Assembly: GCA_052387905.1 (NCBI GenBank)
Contig: JBQTIR010000012.1
Span: 1-64,000, forward strand
Length of the DNA: 64,000 nucleotides
Direction: 5' to 3'
From: JBQTII01 sp052387905
GTDB taxonomy: Bacteria; Actinomycetota; Actinomycetes; Sporichthyales; Sporichthyaceae
This document shows, piece after piece, positions 38,496 to 47,212 of the stretch. The notes beneath the pieces were generated by a model. The model did not search any database, was not told where the DNA came from, and saw only the letters and a program-made list of their open reading frames with translations. Each line of letters starts with the position of its first letter. The stretch's first letter is position 1. The position numbers were made by a program, and so were the translations under genes.

Positions 38496-39323
38496 TCAGT
38501 CTCCGCACCTGGTGCAGGCTACTAAGAACGAGTCCAGAATCTGCTCTCCGGCGAACACTCCGGACGCCCCGGTCACGGTGACGTGCGGGCGGGTCCACCC
38601 CAGGTCGTGCAGTTCGCCGTGGGCCGGCCGCAGTCCGACGTCGGCGAACTCCAACAGGTCGGCATCGAGCAGCGAGTCCCCGGCACCGAGCACGCAAGCG
38701 GCTCCGCTGCGCCGGGCGACCTCCGCGACGGCAGCCGATTTCGTCAGGGCAGCGGGAACGGCGTAGATCTTGCGGCCCTGCAACGACACCGTCCAGCCGG
38801 CCGGCGCGCACCAAGCGGCGAGGTCCTCCACGAAGGTCGTCGGCAGCTCCGCTCGGTCGACGACCAGATAGCAGAAGGTGTCCTCGGCGATGCGCCGCGA
38901 GCGCGTCCAGCGCGGGTCGGCGACCTTGGCCAGGTGCTCGTCGATGTCCGCGACGGGGGCGCTGGTGCCGGCCAGGCGCGCGGCGAGCGCGGCGCTCCAG
39001 TCCTCGTCGACCACACCGCCGACCACGATCCGCGCCCCATTGGTCGTTACCGCGTAGGGCGGGGGCGTCGCCAGCAGTCGCACCCGCGCGTACTGGGCAA
39101 GCGTCCGGGTCGTGACCGGGACGAGCGTCGCGACCGCGGCGAGCTCGGCGAGCAGCTCGTGAGCGCGGCGGGTCAGGAATGAGATCGGCACGCCTTGGTA
39201 GACCTCGGCGACGGTGAGCGCCGGCGCGTCGGCGTCATCGGTGACCAAACCCAGGGCCGCGGCGGAGTAGATCAGCGTGCGGTCCAGGTCGCACGCCACC
39301 AGGAAAGCGCCGGGTTCAGGCAT
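38496..39323 (-). CDS. HAD-superfamily hydrolase of the Ter island
   Basis: This 275-residue protein starts at ATG 39323, overlapping the end of the upstream gene by 8 bases. ACDLDRTLIYS is HAD motif I (DxDxT), PVTTRT is motif II, KIYAVPAALTKSAAV gives the motif III Lys, and GAGDSLLDADLL is motif IV. A sucrose-phosphatase-like cap is suggested. HAD enzymes accompany phosphoribosyltransferase and HpcH/HpaI genes in Ter clusters described by Anantharaman, Iyer and Aravind, which were proposed to make or process a nucleoside-type compound. The substrate is unknown. Confidence 0.8.
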   Translation of the reverse strand: MPEPGAFLVACDLDRTLIYSAAALGLVTDDADAPALTVAEVYQGVPISFLTRRAHELLAELAAVATLVPVTTRTLAQYARVRLLATPPPYAVTTNGARIVVGGVVDEDWSAALAARLAGTSAPVADIDEHLAKVADPRWTRSRRIAEDTFCYLVVDRAELPTTFVEDLAAWCAPAGWTVSLQGRKIYAVPAALTKSAAVAEVARRSGAACVLGAGDSLLDADLLEFADVGLRPAHGELHDLGWTRPHVTVTGASGVFAGEQILDSFLVACTRCGD

Positions 39324-41991
39324 CGCCCACCGACCCGGCGCCGTCGGTGTGCGTGGCGATGATCCCCACGCAGGAATAGGCCAGGTCGGGGACCACCTCG
39401 ACCGGGACGCCGCGTTCGGCGGCCAGGACCCGGATGTGGGCCAGGTCATCGCCGGCGCCGTCGGCGGGCGCGGGCGAGCAGACCAGGACCTTGTGCGGAA
39501 TCCGCCGCAGCAGCACGCGGGTGGTCTCCCCCACGCCGGGCTTGATCAGGTTCAGATCGACGATGCCCTCGACCGCAGCGATCCGTTCGACGGCCCGGCG
39601 CCCGCTCCAGGTGACCGGCCGCGCCAGAGCGACCCCGAGAGAGGCGCCGACCGCGACCGTGCGGGCCACCCTCGCGAACTGTGCGCTGACCGCGTCCAGG
39701 AAGTCCGCGGAGCGGTCGGCATGGGCAAGTTCGGCGTAGAACTTCGCGCCGTGAAAATCGTCGGGGCCGATCAGGTCCGAGCGCAGCACCGTGCGCGAGA
39801 CCAGACCCGACACCGTCGAGTTCAGGCAGGCCGACGGGACCAGGAAGTCCTCGCGGGTCCCGGCCATCGGAGCGGCACAGCCAGGGTCGGCAAGGACGGC
39901 CAGATCGCTCCCGAAGCGCGGACCCCCGGCGGCGACGTGCGCCTCCAGCGCGGCGGTCAGCTCGGCGGCGATCGCCCCCTTGCCGGTCCACCCGTCGACG
40001 AACACCACGTCGCGGGGGTCGTGGTTGGCCGCGAGCCAGCGTAGGGCGACGGGGTCGATGCCCCGGCCACGCACGATGGAGATGGCGTAGTGCGGCAGCC
40101 GCAGGCCGGTGGTCTGGGCCGCCCAACGGCGCATCAGAATCCCGACCGGGGTACCGGCACGGGCCAACGACACCAGCACGGTGCGGGCCCCGCGGCGGGC
40201 CAGGACTGCCTCGGTGACCAGTCCGACCGCGTGCGCGACCCGCTCCGCGGATCGTTCCAGAGCCGCGTCATACAGCTCGAGGTACTCAGGACCGGGGGTG
40301 TACTCGATCGGCAGGGACTCGGCGTAGTGCGCCCGTCCGGACTGGACCGCCGCCTCGCGGTCGACCAGCGGTGCCTCCAGTTCGACGTCGGAGAGGTCGG
40401 TGAGCAGCCAGCCGACCTCGCTCGCGGCGTAGCTGCCGAAGTCCGGTCCACGCAGCGGTTCGGGCAGCGCAGATGCCCGCTCCCGGCGCGGACGCACCGG
40501 CGGAGTCTCCGGCAGCGTCACCAGGAGCACCTGGCCGGTCAGTCCTCGCAGCGCCGCAATCAGGCCCTGCCCTTCGTGCAGCGGGCGGGAATCAGCCGAC
40601 GGGTCGAGGACGACGACGATGGCATCGAAGCGGCGTACACCGCCGGGCGCCGTCAGGTTGTAGGCGAACCTCGGCCCCGCACCGTCGGCTGGATTGTCGT
40701 GCGACGGGAAACTCAAGGCGCTGCGGATCGCGTACCCGGGAGTGTCGTGAGCCGCCACCGGGGACCGCGTCGTGCTCGAGACCAACACCTCCGCCTCGAT
40801 TCCCTGAACCCGGGTCAGATCTGCGAGGGCTCCGGCCAGACGGGTGGGGGCGTACATCAGCTCCTCGGTTCCGAGGACGAGCACGGACTCACGGCCCACC
40901 GAATGCGCGGCGCCGGGTGGCCACAACGCTGCGGCCAGCCGCTGCGCCATCGACGGCAGCGCCGCCTCCAGCACCACACGTTCGGCCGGGCCATAGCCGT
41001 GCCGGGCCCCGAGGGCCAAGCCTGCGGGCCAGGCCACGTCGACCCGGGTCAGCGGGGCAGTCGCGGGCGCGGGTACAGCCACTGCGGCATCTGCCGACGC
41101 CAACTCGGCGACCAGGGCGACACCTCGCGCGGGCGCGTCTGCCGGAAGCGTCAGATGGCCACGGGAGAGGGCGACGACATCGATGCGCGTGCCCAACACC
41201 TCCGCCGCCCGCGTCAACCGGTGGTGATCGTTGATTGAGCGCAGGTCGAGCAGGGTCGCCACCACGTAGCGGGCGCGCGGGGAGTGGCGATGCAGAACTG
41301 CAATCGTGTTCAGCACGGTGAGCCCGGTGCTGAGCTCGTCATCGACCAGCACCAACGGCTCACCCCCGCTGAGCAGCTGGGGGTCGGCCGGCAGGAGCAG
41401 GTGCCCCGGTGCGTGCGAATGCTCCTCGTCGAAGCCACCCACCGGGTCGATTCCGGGAACCTGACGCCGTGTCGAATGCACATACCGGGCGGTGCGCAAC
41501 GCATCGGCGACCGCGTGCCCGAGGCCGGTGGCGGTCTCGGCGTAGCCGAGCACCGTGGCATGCGGATAGCCCAGAACCACGTCGGCCCGGGGATCGGGCT
41601 GGGCGAGGCGGACCACGCTCGGCAGGTCACGTGACCCTGGCGCCGCGGCACCGTCCTCGTCAAGGGCCGCGCGCAGCGCCGCGACGGCGCCATAGGGCAG
41701 CGCGGGATCGCCGGTCAGCGCTCGGCGCACCAGTTCACCCAGCAGCAGACCCGAGCCGTAGACCAGGTGCGGATCGGCGGGCACGTGCTTGCCGAGCACC
41801 CGGGAGACGATCAACTGTGCGCGCCGCGGGTTGCGCCGCAGGGCCAGCCCGACGAGATCAGCGGGTGCGATCCCGAGCGCGTCATCGGTGGTGTCCAGCC
41901 GCGCTCCGAGGGCCTCGGCCACCCACCGTCCGGTCCACCCCGACGGAACTAGCGGCCGCGTCGTGGACCCCGACCCCTGACGAGGTGTCAT
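39316..41991 (-). CDS. Fusion of TRSP-type phosphoribosyltransferase and StiP/PELOTA protein
   Basis: This 891-residue protein starts at ATG 41991 (ATGA overlap with the lyase gene). The N-terminal half has a phosphoribosyltransferase core with PRPP loop LVLVDDELSTGLTVLN (~residues 210-230), followed by a TRSP-like domain (AHSVGRESVLVLGTEELMYAPTRLA, VLVSSTTRSPV, FDAIVVVLDPSAD). From about residue 525 the protein matches the StiP family: VQSGRAHYAESL, LVSLARAGTPVGILMRRWA, DPRDVVFVDGWTGKGAIA, SACLNSTVSGLVSRTVL, DFHGAKFYAELA. The end (LIKPGVGETTRVLLRR) suits the PELOTA-like RNA-binding tail. These are separate genes in many Ter clusters. The frame is uninterrupted. Confidence 0.8.
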   Translation of the reverse strand: MTPRQGSGSTTRPLVPSGWTGRWVAEALGARLDTTDDALGIAPADLVGLALRRNPRRAQLIVSRVLGKHVPADPHLVYGSGLLLGELVRRALTGDPALPYGAVAALRAALDEDGAAAPGSRDLPSVVRLAQPDPRADVVLGYPHATVLGYAETATGLGHAVADALRTARYVHSTRRQVPGIDPVGGFDEEHSHAPGHLLLPADPQLLSGGEPLVLVDDELSTGLTVLNTIAVLHRHSPRARYVVATLLDLRSINDHHRLTRAAEVLGTRIDVVALSRGHLTLPADAPARGVALVAELASADAAVAVPAPATAPLTRVDVAWPAGLALGARHGYGPAERVVLEAALPSMAQRLAAALWPPGAAHSVGRESVLVLGTEELMYAPTRLAGALADLTRVQGIEAEVLVSSTTRSPVAAHDTPGYAIRSALSFPSHDNPADGAGPRFAYNLTAPGGVRRFDAIVVVLDPSADSRPLHEGQGLIAALRGLTGQVLLVTLPETPPVRPRRERASALPEPLRGPDFGSYAASEVGWLLTDLSDVELEAPLVDREAAVQSGRAHYAESLPIEYTPGPEYLELYDAALERSAERVAHAVGLVTEAVLARRGARTVLVSLARAGTPVGILMRRWAAQTTGLRLPHYAISIVRGRGIDPVALRWLAANHDPRDVVFVDGWTGKGAIAAELTAALEAHVAAGGPRFGSDLAVLADPGCAAPMAGTREDFLVPSACLNSTVSGLVSRTVLRSDLIGPDDFHGAKFYAELAHADRSADFLDAVSAQFARVARTVAVGASLGVALARPVTWSGRRAVERIAAVEGIVDLNLIKPGVGETTRVLLRRIPHKVLVCSPAPADGAGDDLAHIRVLAAERGVPVEVVPDLAYSCVGIIATHTDGAGSVGDA

Positions 41992-43178
41992 ACCTGAACG
42001 CCGGCGCGGGTACTCGCGGCAATGGCGGCCAGCAGATCCACCATGGACACACCCTCGGCGGCCACACCGAAAGCCTCGGCCCGAGCGAGGGTGCGCTGCG
42101 CCCAGGCCCGGTGCGGCCGCGCCTCGTTCATCTTGTTGGCGTAGGCCGAGGCGCTCACTCCCCCACCGGCAGCGTCGGCGCGCAGCACGTCGACCGCGTC
42201 GCTGTGCTCCTCGTGGGTGACCACCGACAGGGCGTGTACCGCAGCGACGTGGCTGGGGTGGATGACGGTCTTGCCGGTGAGCCCGTTGGCCTGATCGAGG
42301 ACGACCTCGCGAATCAGCCCGTCCAGGTCGCGGGTGATGAGTTCCATCCGCAGCGCGGCGGCGTGGTGCTCGGTGAACGGGGTGGCGCGTAACTGGGGCT
42401 TGAACAGGCGCGGCGTGGTGGCGAAGTACTCCCAGACCGGGCCGGTGACGACGAAGCCGGTGCCGTCGGTACGACCGAGGGTGTTGACGACGTCGGCGAT
42501 CACCGCAGCCACCGCATGCACGTCGTAGATGGTCAGGTCGCGACCGCGCCGGATCCCGAAGGCCGCGCACATGTCCGTGGCCCCGATACGGGCGGCGAGC
42601 ACGGAGTCGCGGTGTTTGGCGAGCAGGCGGCTGATCCCCACCAGGGTGTCCTGGCGGGTCTCGACGTGAACAACTTCCGGGGACTCGATGACCGGCATGC
42701 CGTAGAAGCGTCGGCCCCATCGCGCGGAGGTGTCGTCGAGAGCGTCGAGGAAGGCCGCACCGGTGACGTCGGTGAACTTCGGGAGCACGAAACCGGTGAG
42801 CACACCGGCGTCGTCGCCCAGCGCTGCCGCGATCACCGGAATCTGTTCCGGGTGCCGGACCCGGATGAAGACCAGGGGGCCGCCCGCTGCCGGGCTGCGC
42901 TCGGCGAAGGCACGCAGGCCCGTGACGACGTTCGCACTGGCCGCCGCCAGGTCGCCGTCGCTGATCGCGTCCTCCAGGCACAGCACCGAGCTGACCACGC
43001 CCGACTCGGACTGGCGGACCAGGTCCGCGGCCAACGTGCGCCGGGTGGCCGGCATGTACAACGTCGCCCCGAGCGCGACCGCGAGGCGCTCGCGTTCCGA
43101 GGCCGGCCCGAACGCCGCCGGTGGGACGGCGAAAAGCCGATCCTGCTCCGCGGGTGACAACTGGGCAAAGTGGCGCAT
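41988..43178 (-). CDS. HpcH/HpaI-type aldolase/citrate lyase of the Ter island
   Basis: This 396-residue protein starts at ATG 43178 with GAGGAC upstream. The TIM-barrel lyase fold is seen in LYMPATRR, VLCLEDAISDGD, FIRVRHPEQ, FVLPKFTD, MPVIESPEVV, ARIGATDMCAAFG and VIHPSHVAAVH, with the Glu/Asp metal ligands expected in CitE-like enzymes. It heads the - strand Ter-associated operon (lyase, PRT-StiP, HAD, coiled coil) and is divergent from a TerD gene across a 121-bp gap. The substrate is unknown. Confidence 0.85.
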   Translation of the reverse strand: MRHFAQLSPAEQDRLFAVPPAAFGPASERERLAVALGATLYMPATRRTLAADLVRQSESGVVSSVLCLEDAISDGDLAAASANVVTGLRAFAERSPAAGGPLVFIRVRHPEQIPVIAAALGDDAGVLTGFVLPKFTDVTGAAFLDALDDTSARWGRRFYGMPVIESPEVVHVETRQDTLVGISRLLAKHRDSVLAARIGATDMCAAFGIRRGRDLTIYDVHAVAAVIADVVNTLGRTDGTGFVVTGPVWEYFATTPRLFKPQLRATPFTEHHAAALRMELITRDLDGLIREVVLDQANGLTGKTVIHPSHVAAVHALSVVTHEEHSDAVDVLRADAAGGGVSASAYANKMNEARPHRAWAQRTLARAEAFGVAAEGVSMVDLLAAIAASTRAGVQV

Positions 43179-43299
43179 GCAGGTCCTCGACGACGAAACT
43201 CGGGGCAGGGGCGAAGCGACCAGTGTCACCCCCGCTCCCTACCCAGCGGCAGGCTCGGCACCGGTGAGTCTGATCACCTTCACCTGGCACGATGGGGAG

Positions 43300-44460
43300 A
43301 TGACCGTTCTTGCCAAAGGCGCCAACACCGCACTGAGCTCACACCGGATCACCGCAGTACTGGGGTGGAGCCCGGGCGCCGGCGTGCCCGACGTCGACGC
43401 TTCCGCGCTGTTGCTGACCGCCGACGGGAAGGTCACCTCCGACGCGGACTTCGTCTTCTACAACGCCCCGGCCCACGCCAGCGGCGCGGTGAACCACACC
43501 GGCAAGGCGACTTCCGGCGGCAGTGCCAGCGACACGTTGACCGTCGACCTGGCCCGGCTGCCGGCCGGCATCGAGCGGGTGGCCCTCGCCGCCTCGGCAG
43601 ACGGCGGCACCTTCGGCGCGGTCCCCGGCCTGCACCTGCGCATTCTCGACACCGACTCCGGCACCGAACTCGCTCGGTTCGAGGACATGGCGGCGACCAC
43701 CGAAACCGCGTTCGTCGCCGGGGAGCTGTACCTGCGCGGTGGGGCATGGAAGTTCCGGGCGGTCGGACAGGGCTGGGCCTCGGGTCTTGCGGGGTTGGCC
43801 ACCGACTTCGGGATCTCCGTCGACGACGCGCCGCCCGCTCCCCCGCCCGCGCCGATGCCCACTCCGGCCGTCGGAGCGCCGGTCAACCTGGACAAGGGCA
43901 AGGTGAACCTGAAGAAGGGCGAGCGGGTCTCGCTGGTCAAGACCGGGGCACCGGCGCTTTCCGCCGTCACCCTCGGCCTGGGCTGGGACCCGGCCAAGGC
44001 CGGCAAGAGCATCGACCTGGACGCATCGGTGATCGCGTTCGACGCAGCCGGCAAGGACCTGGAGATCGTCTACTTCATGAACCTGCGGGCCTTCGACGGG
44101 GCGATCACGCACTCCGGGGACAACCTCACCGGCGACGGGGACGGCGACGACGAGCAGATCCAGATCGACCTGACAGCCCTGCCGGCGAACGTGCACACCC
44201 TGGTGTGCACGATCAACTCCTTCCGGGGGCACAAGTTCACCGAGGTGCGCAACGCCTTCGCGCGCCTGTGCGAGACCCGCGGCGGCGCCGAACTCGTCCG
44301 CTACGACCTGACGGAGTCCGCGCCGAACACCGGCGTGCTGATGTGCGCGATCGCCCGTAAGGGCGGCGGCACCTGGGAGATGCGCGCGCTGGGCACCTTC
44401 CACGACGGGCGCAGCGGCAAGAACATGGTCAAGCCCGCCGCGCTGGTCATCGAGCGCTAG
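43300..44460 (+). CDS. Two-domain TerD-family protein
   Basis: This 386-residue protein starts at ATG 43300; GTG 43264 in frame is an alternative adding 12 residues. It has two TerD beta-sandwich domains (~1-180 and ~195-386) joined by a Pro-rich linker. The second domain has the calcium-binding features (IDLDASVIAFD, GDNLTGDGDGDDEQ). The first keeps VPDVDASALLL but has lost the GDGDDE loop (TSGGSASDT instead). It is divergent from the lyase operon and convergent with the TerA-like gene. TerD proteins are linked to tellurite, metal and phage stress. Confidence 0.85.
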   Translation: MTVLAKGANTALSSHRITAVLGWSPGAGVPDVDASALLLTADGKVTSDADFVFYNAPAHASGAVNHTGKATSGGSASDTLTVDLARLPAGIERVALAASADGGTFGAVPGLHLRILDTDSGTELARFEDMAATTETAFVAGELYLRGGAWKFRAVGQGWASGLAGLATDFGISVDDAPPAPPPAPMPTPAVGAPVNLDKGKVNLKKGERVSLVKTGAPALSAVTLGLGWDPAKAGKSIDLDASVIAFDAAGKDLEIVYFMNLRAFDGAITHSGDNLTGDGDGDDEQIQIDLTALPANVHTLVCTINSFRGHKFTEVRNAFARLCETRGGAELVRYDLTESAPNTGVLMCAIARKGGGTWEMRALGTFHDGRSGKNMVKPAALVIER

Positions 44461-44467
44461 CGCGGTT

Positions 44468-45241
44468 CTACTTCGACCCGCGTGCCCACTGCATGCCCCA
44501 GCCGAATTCCTTGTCCAGCAGCGATTGGCCGCCGTGGATGTAGCGGATCTCGCGGTTGACCTTGATGCCGCTGCCGTCGTTGCTCAGCATGGCGATCGCG
44601 CACATCGGGGCCTTGTTGTCGGCCTCGTCCAGTCGGATCTCGACCTGACCGCCCTCGGCGGGGAACAGCGTGACGACGGCGTCGGCGGCGGCCCAGTTCG
44701 GGATGCCCTGATAGATGAAGGCGAAGATCAGCACGCGTTTGATCGCCGCCGCGTGCTTGAGGTTGACGAAGAGGTTCTCCCCGCCGGTATTGGTTCCTGA
44801 GCGGTCGTCACCGTCGAGCCAGCAGATCGGCTCGGTCCCGAAGGTGTGCTTGTCCTGGAAGGCGTTGCCGAGCGCCTGTACGACGCCCTTTGATCCGTCG
44901 GTGTACTCGTAGAGGCAGGCCAGGTCCAGGTCGATGGCGCCGTTGCCGCCCCGGGTGTCGGCGGCCGCGGCCAGCTTCTTCAAAAATCCCTTGGGCGGCG
45001 GCGGAGCCTCACCGCCCCCCGGGCGGGCCGTCCAGTTCAGGTTGACCCGCAACATCCCGCCGGCCGCACTGCCCTTGGTCAGCGAGACCCCCGGGGCACT
45101 CTTGGTCAGCGTGACCTTGCCCAGGGAGACCGGGGCAGACGGGGCGGCCGTCGCGGGTGCGGGCGCCTTGGTGTAGCCCACGGGCCCTGCAGGCTCCGGA
45201 GCCGCGGACTTCGAGGGGCGCTTGTTGTAGTCGATACCCAT
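44468..45241 (-). CDS. TerA/TerF-like tellurium-resistance family protein
   Basis: This 257-residue protein starts at ATG 45241. A short basic, Pro/Ala-rich N-terminus (~1-40) precedes a TerD-superfamily domain: VSLTKGSAAGGMLRVNLNW, DLDLACLYEYTDGSKG, WLDGDDRSGTNTGGENL. This form is typical of TerA-like members. It lies 15 bases after the DUF475 gene and is the last gene of the terD-DUF475-terA set. Confidence 0.8.
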   Translation of the reverse strand: MGIDYNKRPSKSAAPEPAGPVGYTKAPAPATAAPSAPVSLGKVTLTKSAPGVSLTKGSAAGGMLRVNLNWTARPGGGEAPPPPKGFLKKLAAAADTRGGNGAIDLDLACLYEYTDGSKGVVQALGNAFQDKHTFGTEPICWLDGDDRSGTNTGGENLFVNLKHAAAIKRVLIFAFIYQGIPNWAAADAVVTLFPAEGGQVEIRLDEADNKAPMCAIAMLSNDGSGIKVNREIRYIHGGQSLLDKEFGWGMQWARGSK

Positions 45242-45256
45242 GATCTGCCTTTCGGG

Positions 45257-46378
45257 TCAGGATGCCGATTCGACCGGGACGGCCCCGGCTGCGTCCCGCT
45301 TGGAGGCCGGCCCGCCGTGGCGCTTGTTGTGCATGACCGACATCGCCAGCGCGGTGAGGATGAACGCCAGACCGATGCCGCCGGTGACGAGCTCGTCGAC
45401 GTGGTACTTGATCGTGAAGAGCAGGATCGTCGCCAGCGCACCGATGGCCCACATGGCGCCGTGCTCGAGGTAGATGTAGTCCCCGAGGGTTCCCTTGCGC
45501 ACCAGGAAGATCGTGAACGAGCGGATGTACATCGCGCCGACACCGAGACCGATCGCGATGATGATCGGGTCCTGGGTGATGGCGAACGCGCCGAGCACAC
45601 CGTCGAAGGAGAAGGAGGCGTCGAGGACCTCGAGGTAGAGGAACAGGAAGAAGCCCGCCTTGCCGGTGGCCTTCGCTGCCCCGGACGGGCCGGACTTGCC
45701 GCTGGCTGCCGCCGCGTGGTCCGCGTGTTCTTCGATCCCCTGGGACTCGAACAGGGCGCCGAGTCCGTCCACCGCAAGATAGGTGACCAGCCCGAGGACA
45801 CCGGCGAACAGCACCTCGCCGCGGTCCTCGGCCAGGTATTCCGCCGACAGGGCCAGCGCGGTCAGCGCCACCACAATGGAGGCGGCTTCCAGAGCGCCGG
45901 CCTTGGCGAGCGGGCGCTCCAGCCAGGTCAGCCACTGGATCTCGCGCTCGTCGTCGAAGATGAAGTTCAGGAAAAGCATCAGCAGGAACATGCCGCCGAA
46001 GGCCGCCACCACGGGGTGCGCCTCATCGAGCAGGAACGCGTAGGACCCGGGCTCGTCGATGTCGCCCTGCTCGCGGGCGAGATCGATGGCCTCGATCGGG
46101 CCCAAGCCGGCCGTCACTCCCACGATCAGCAGCGGGAACACCAGGCGCATACCGAACACGGCGATCACGATGCCGATGGTCAGGAACATTTGCTGCCAGA
46201 AGTGGCTCATCCGCTCGATCACCTTGGCGTTGACCACGGCGTTGTCGAAGGAGAGCGAAATCTCCAGGATGATCAAAATCGTGACGAGGATCAGGGCCTC
46301 GGGCCCCCCGTAGAGCAGGCCTGCGACCAGGCCCGCGACGGTGATACCGAACGACCAACCGAACGTCTTGAGAACCAC
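45257..46378 (-). CDS. DUF475/TerC-superfamily integral membrane protein
   Basis: This 373-residue protein has about nine hydrophobic segments. I chose GTG 46378, with GGAG upstream; the preceding open frame is not membrane-like. LEISLSFDNAVVNAKV and LEVLDASFSFDGVLGAFAIT are duplicated TerC-type motifs with conserved acidic residues in the membrane. A ~35-residue soluble loop (HADHAAAASGKSG) divides the halves. The superfamily includes manganese exporters; metal transport is an inference. Its pairing with TerD and TerA is classic. Confidence 0.88.
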   Translation of the reverse strand: MVLKTFGWSFGITVAGLVAGLLYGGPEALILVTILIILEISLSFDNAVVNAKVIERMSHFWQQMFLTIGIVIAVFGMRLVFPLLIVGVTAGLGPIEAIDLAREQGDIDEPGSYAFLLDEAHPVVAAFGGMFLLMLFLNFIFDDEREIQWLTWLERPLAKAGALEAASIVVALTALALSAEYLAEDRGEVLFAGVLGLVTYLAVDGLGALFESQGIEEHADHAAAASGKSGPSGAAKATGKAGFFLFLYLEVLDASFSFDGVLGAFAITQDPIIIAIGLGVGAMYIRSFTIFLVRKGTLGDYIYLEHGAMWAIGALATILLFTIKYHVDELVTGGIGLAFILTALAMSVMHNKRHGGPASKRDAAGAVPVESAS

Positions 46379-46470
46379 GTTTTCCCACTCCGGATCAGAA
46401 CTGCCGACGCCCGACGCGGACGCCGAACCGCCCCGGCCGTTGTGCCGGGGCGGGTCGAACTCACGGCTTA

Positions 46471-47052
46471 CTAGCCGAGGTTTACACCGAAATCTTGTGC
46501 AATTCCGCGCAGGCCGGAGGCGTAGCCCTGGCCGACGGCCCGGAACTTCCACTCCCCGGAGTTGCGGTAGATCTCACCGAAGACCATCGCGGTCTCGGTG
46601 GCGGCATCCTCGGAGAGGTCATAGCGGGCCAGCTCGGCGCCGCCGGACTGGTTCACCACCCGGATGAAGGCGTTGCGGACCTGGCCGAAGGCCTGCCCGC
46701 GGGCATCCGCGTCGTAGATCGACACGGGGAACACGACCTTGTCGACCTCGGGCGGCATCGCGGCGAGGTTGACCTTGACCTGCTCGTCGTCCCCGTCGCC
46801 CTCACCGGTGGTGTTATCGCCGGTGTGCTCGATGGCACCCTCGGGGCTCTTGAGGTTGTTGAAGAACACGAAGTGCTTGTCGGACACGACTTTGCCGCTC
46901 GCGTCCAGGCCGATCGCCGAGGCATCGAGGTCGAAGTCGGCCCCGGTGGTGCTCCGTACGTCCCAACCCAGACCGACGGTGACCGCCGCGAGCGTTCCGC
47001 CGGCCTCCTTGGTCAAGGAGACATTTCCGCCCTTGCTCAGACTGACGCCCAC
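46471..47052 (-). CDS. terD: TerD-family calcium-binding stress protein
   Basis: This 193-residue protein is a full-length single-domain TerD, starting at GTG 47052 with GGAGAAG upstream. VSLSKGGNVSLTKEAGG, FDLDASAIGLD, GDNTTGEGDGDDEQVKVNL and FRAVGQGYASGLRGIAQDFG cover the family signature including both calcium sites. It heads the terD-DUF475-terA transcript. Confidence 0.93.
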   Translation of the reverse strand: MGVSLSKGGNVSLTKEAGGTLAAVTVGLGWDVRSTTGADFDLDASAIGLDASGKVVSDKHFVFFNNLKSPEGAIEHTGDNTTGEGDGDDEQVKVNLAAMPPEVDKVVFPVSIYDADARGQAFGQVRNAFIRVVNQSGGAELARYDLSEDAATETAMVFGEIYRNSGEWKFRAVGQGYASGLRGIAQDFGVNLG

Positions 47053-47212
47053 GTGAGTCTTCTCCGTCTCGTATCTACCGGTGCCGATCCTCGGTGAGCG
47101 GCGCCGTTCCTGGTGGCGAGCCTAGTCCCCGGCCCGGATCCTGCGGTGCCCGGAACACGCTCGTCACTGGCCGCAACGATCAAGCAGGCGGGGAAGTGCC
47201 CCTGAGCGCGCC

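Noticed and set aside
38496..43290. A single 1324-codon gene running through the lyase and phosphoribosyltransferase region on the - strand
   Set aside because: The upstream 433 codons overlap the lyase in another frame and are Arg/Gly-rich. The ATG at 41991 overlapping the lyase stop begins the conserved protein.
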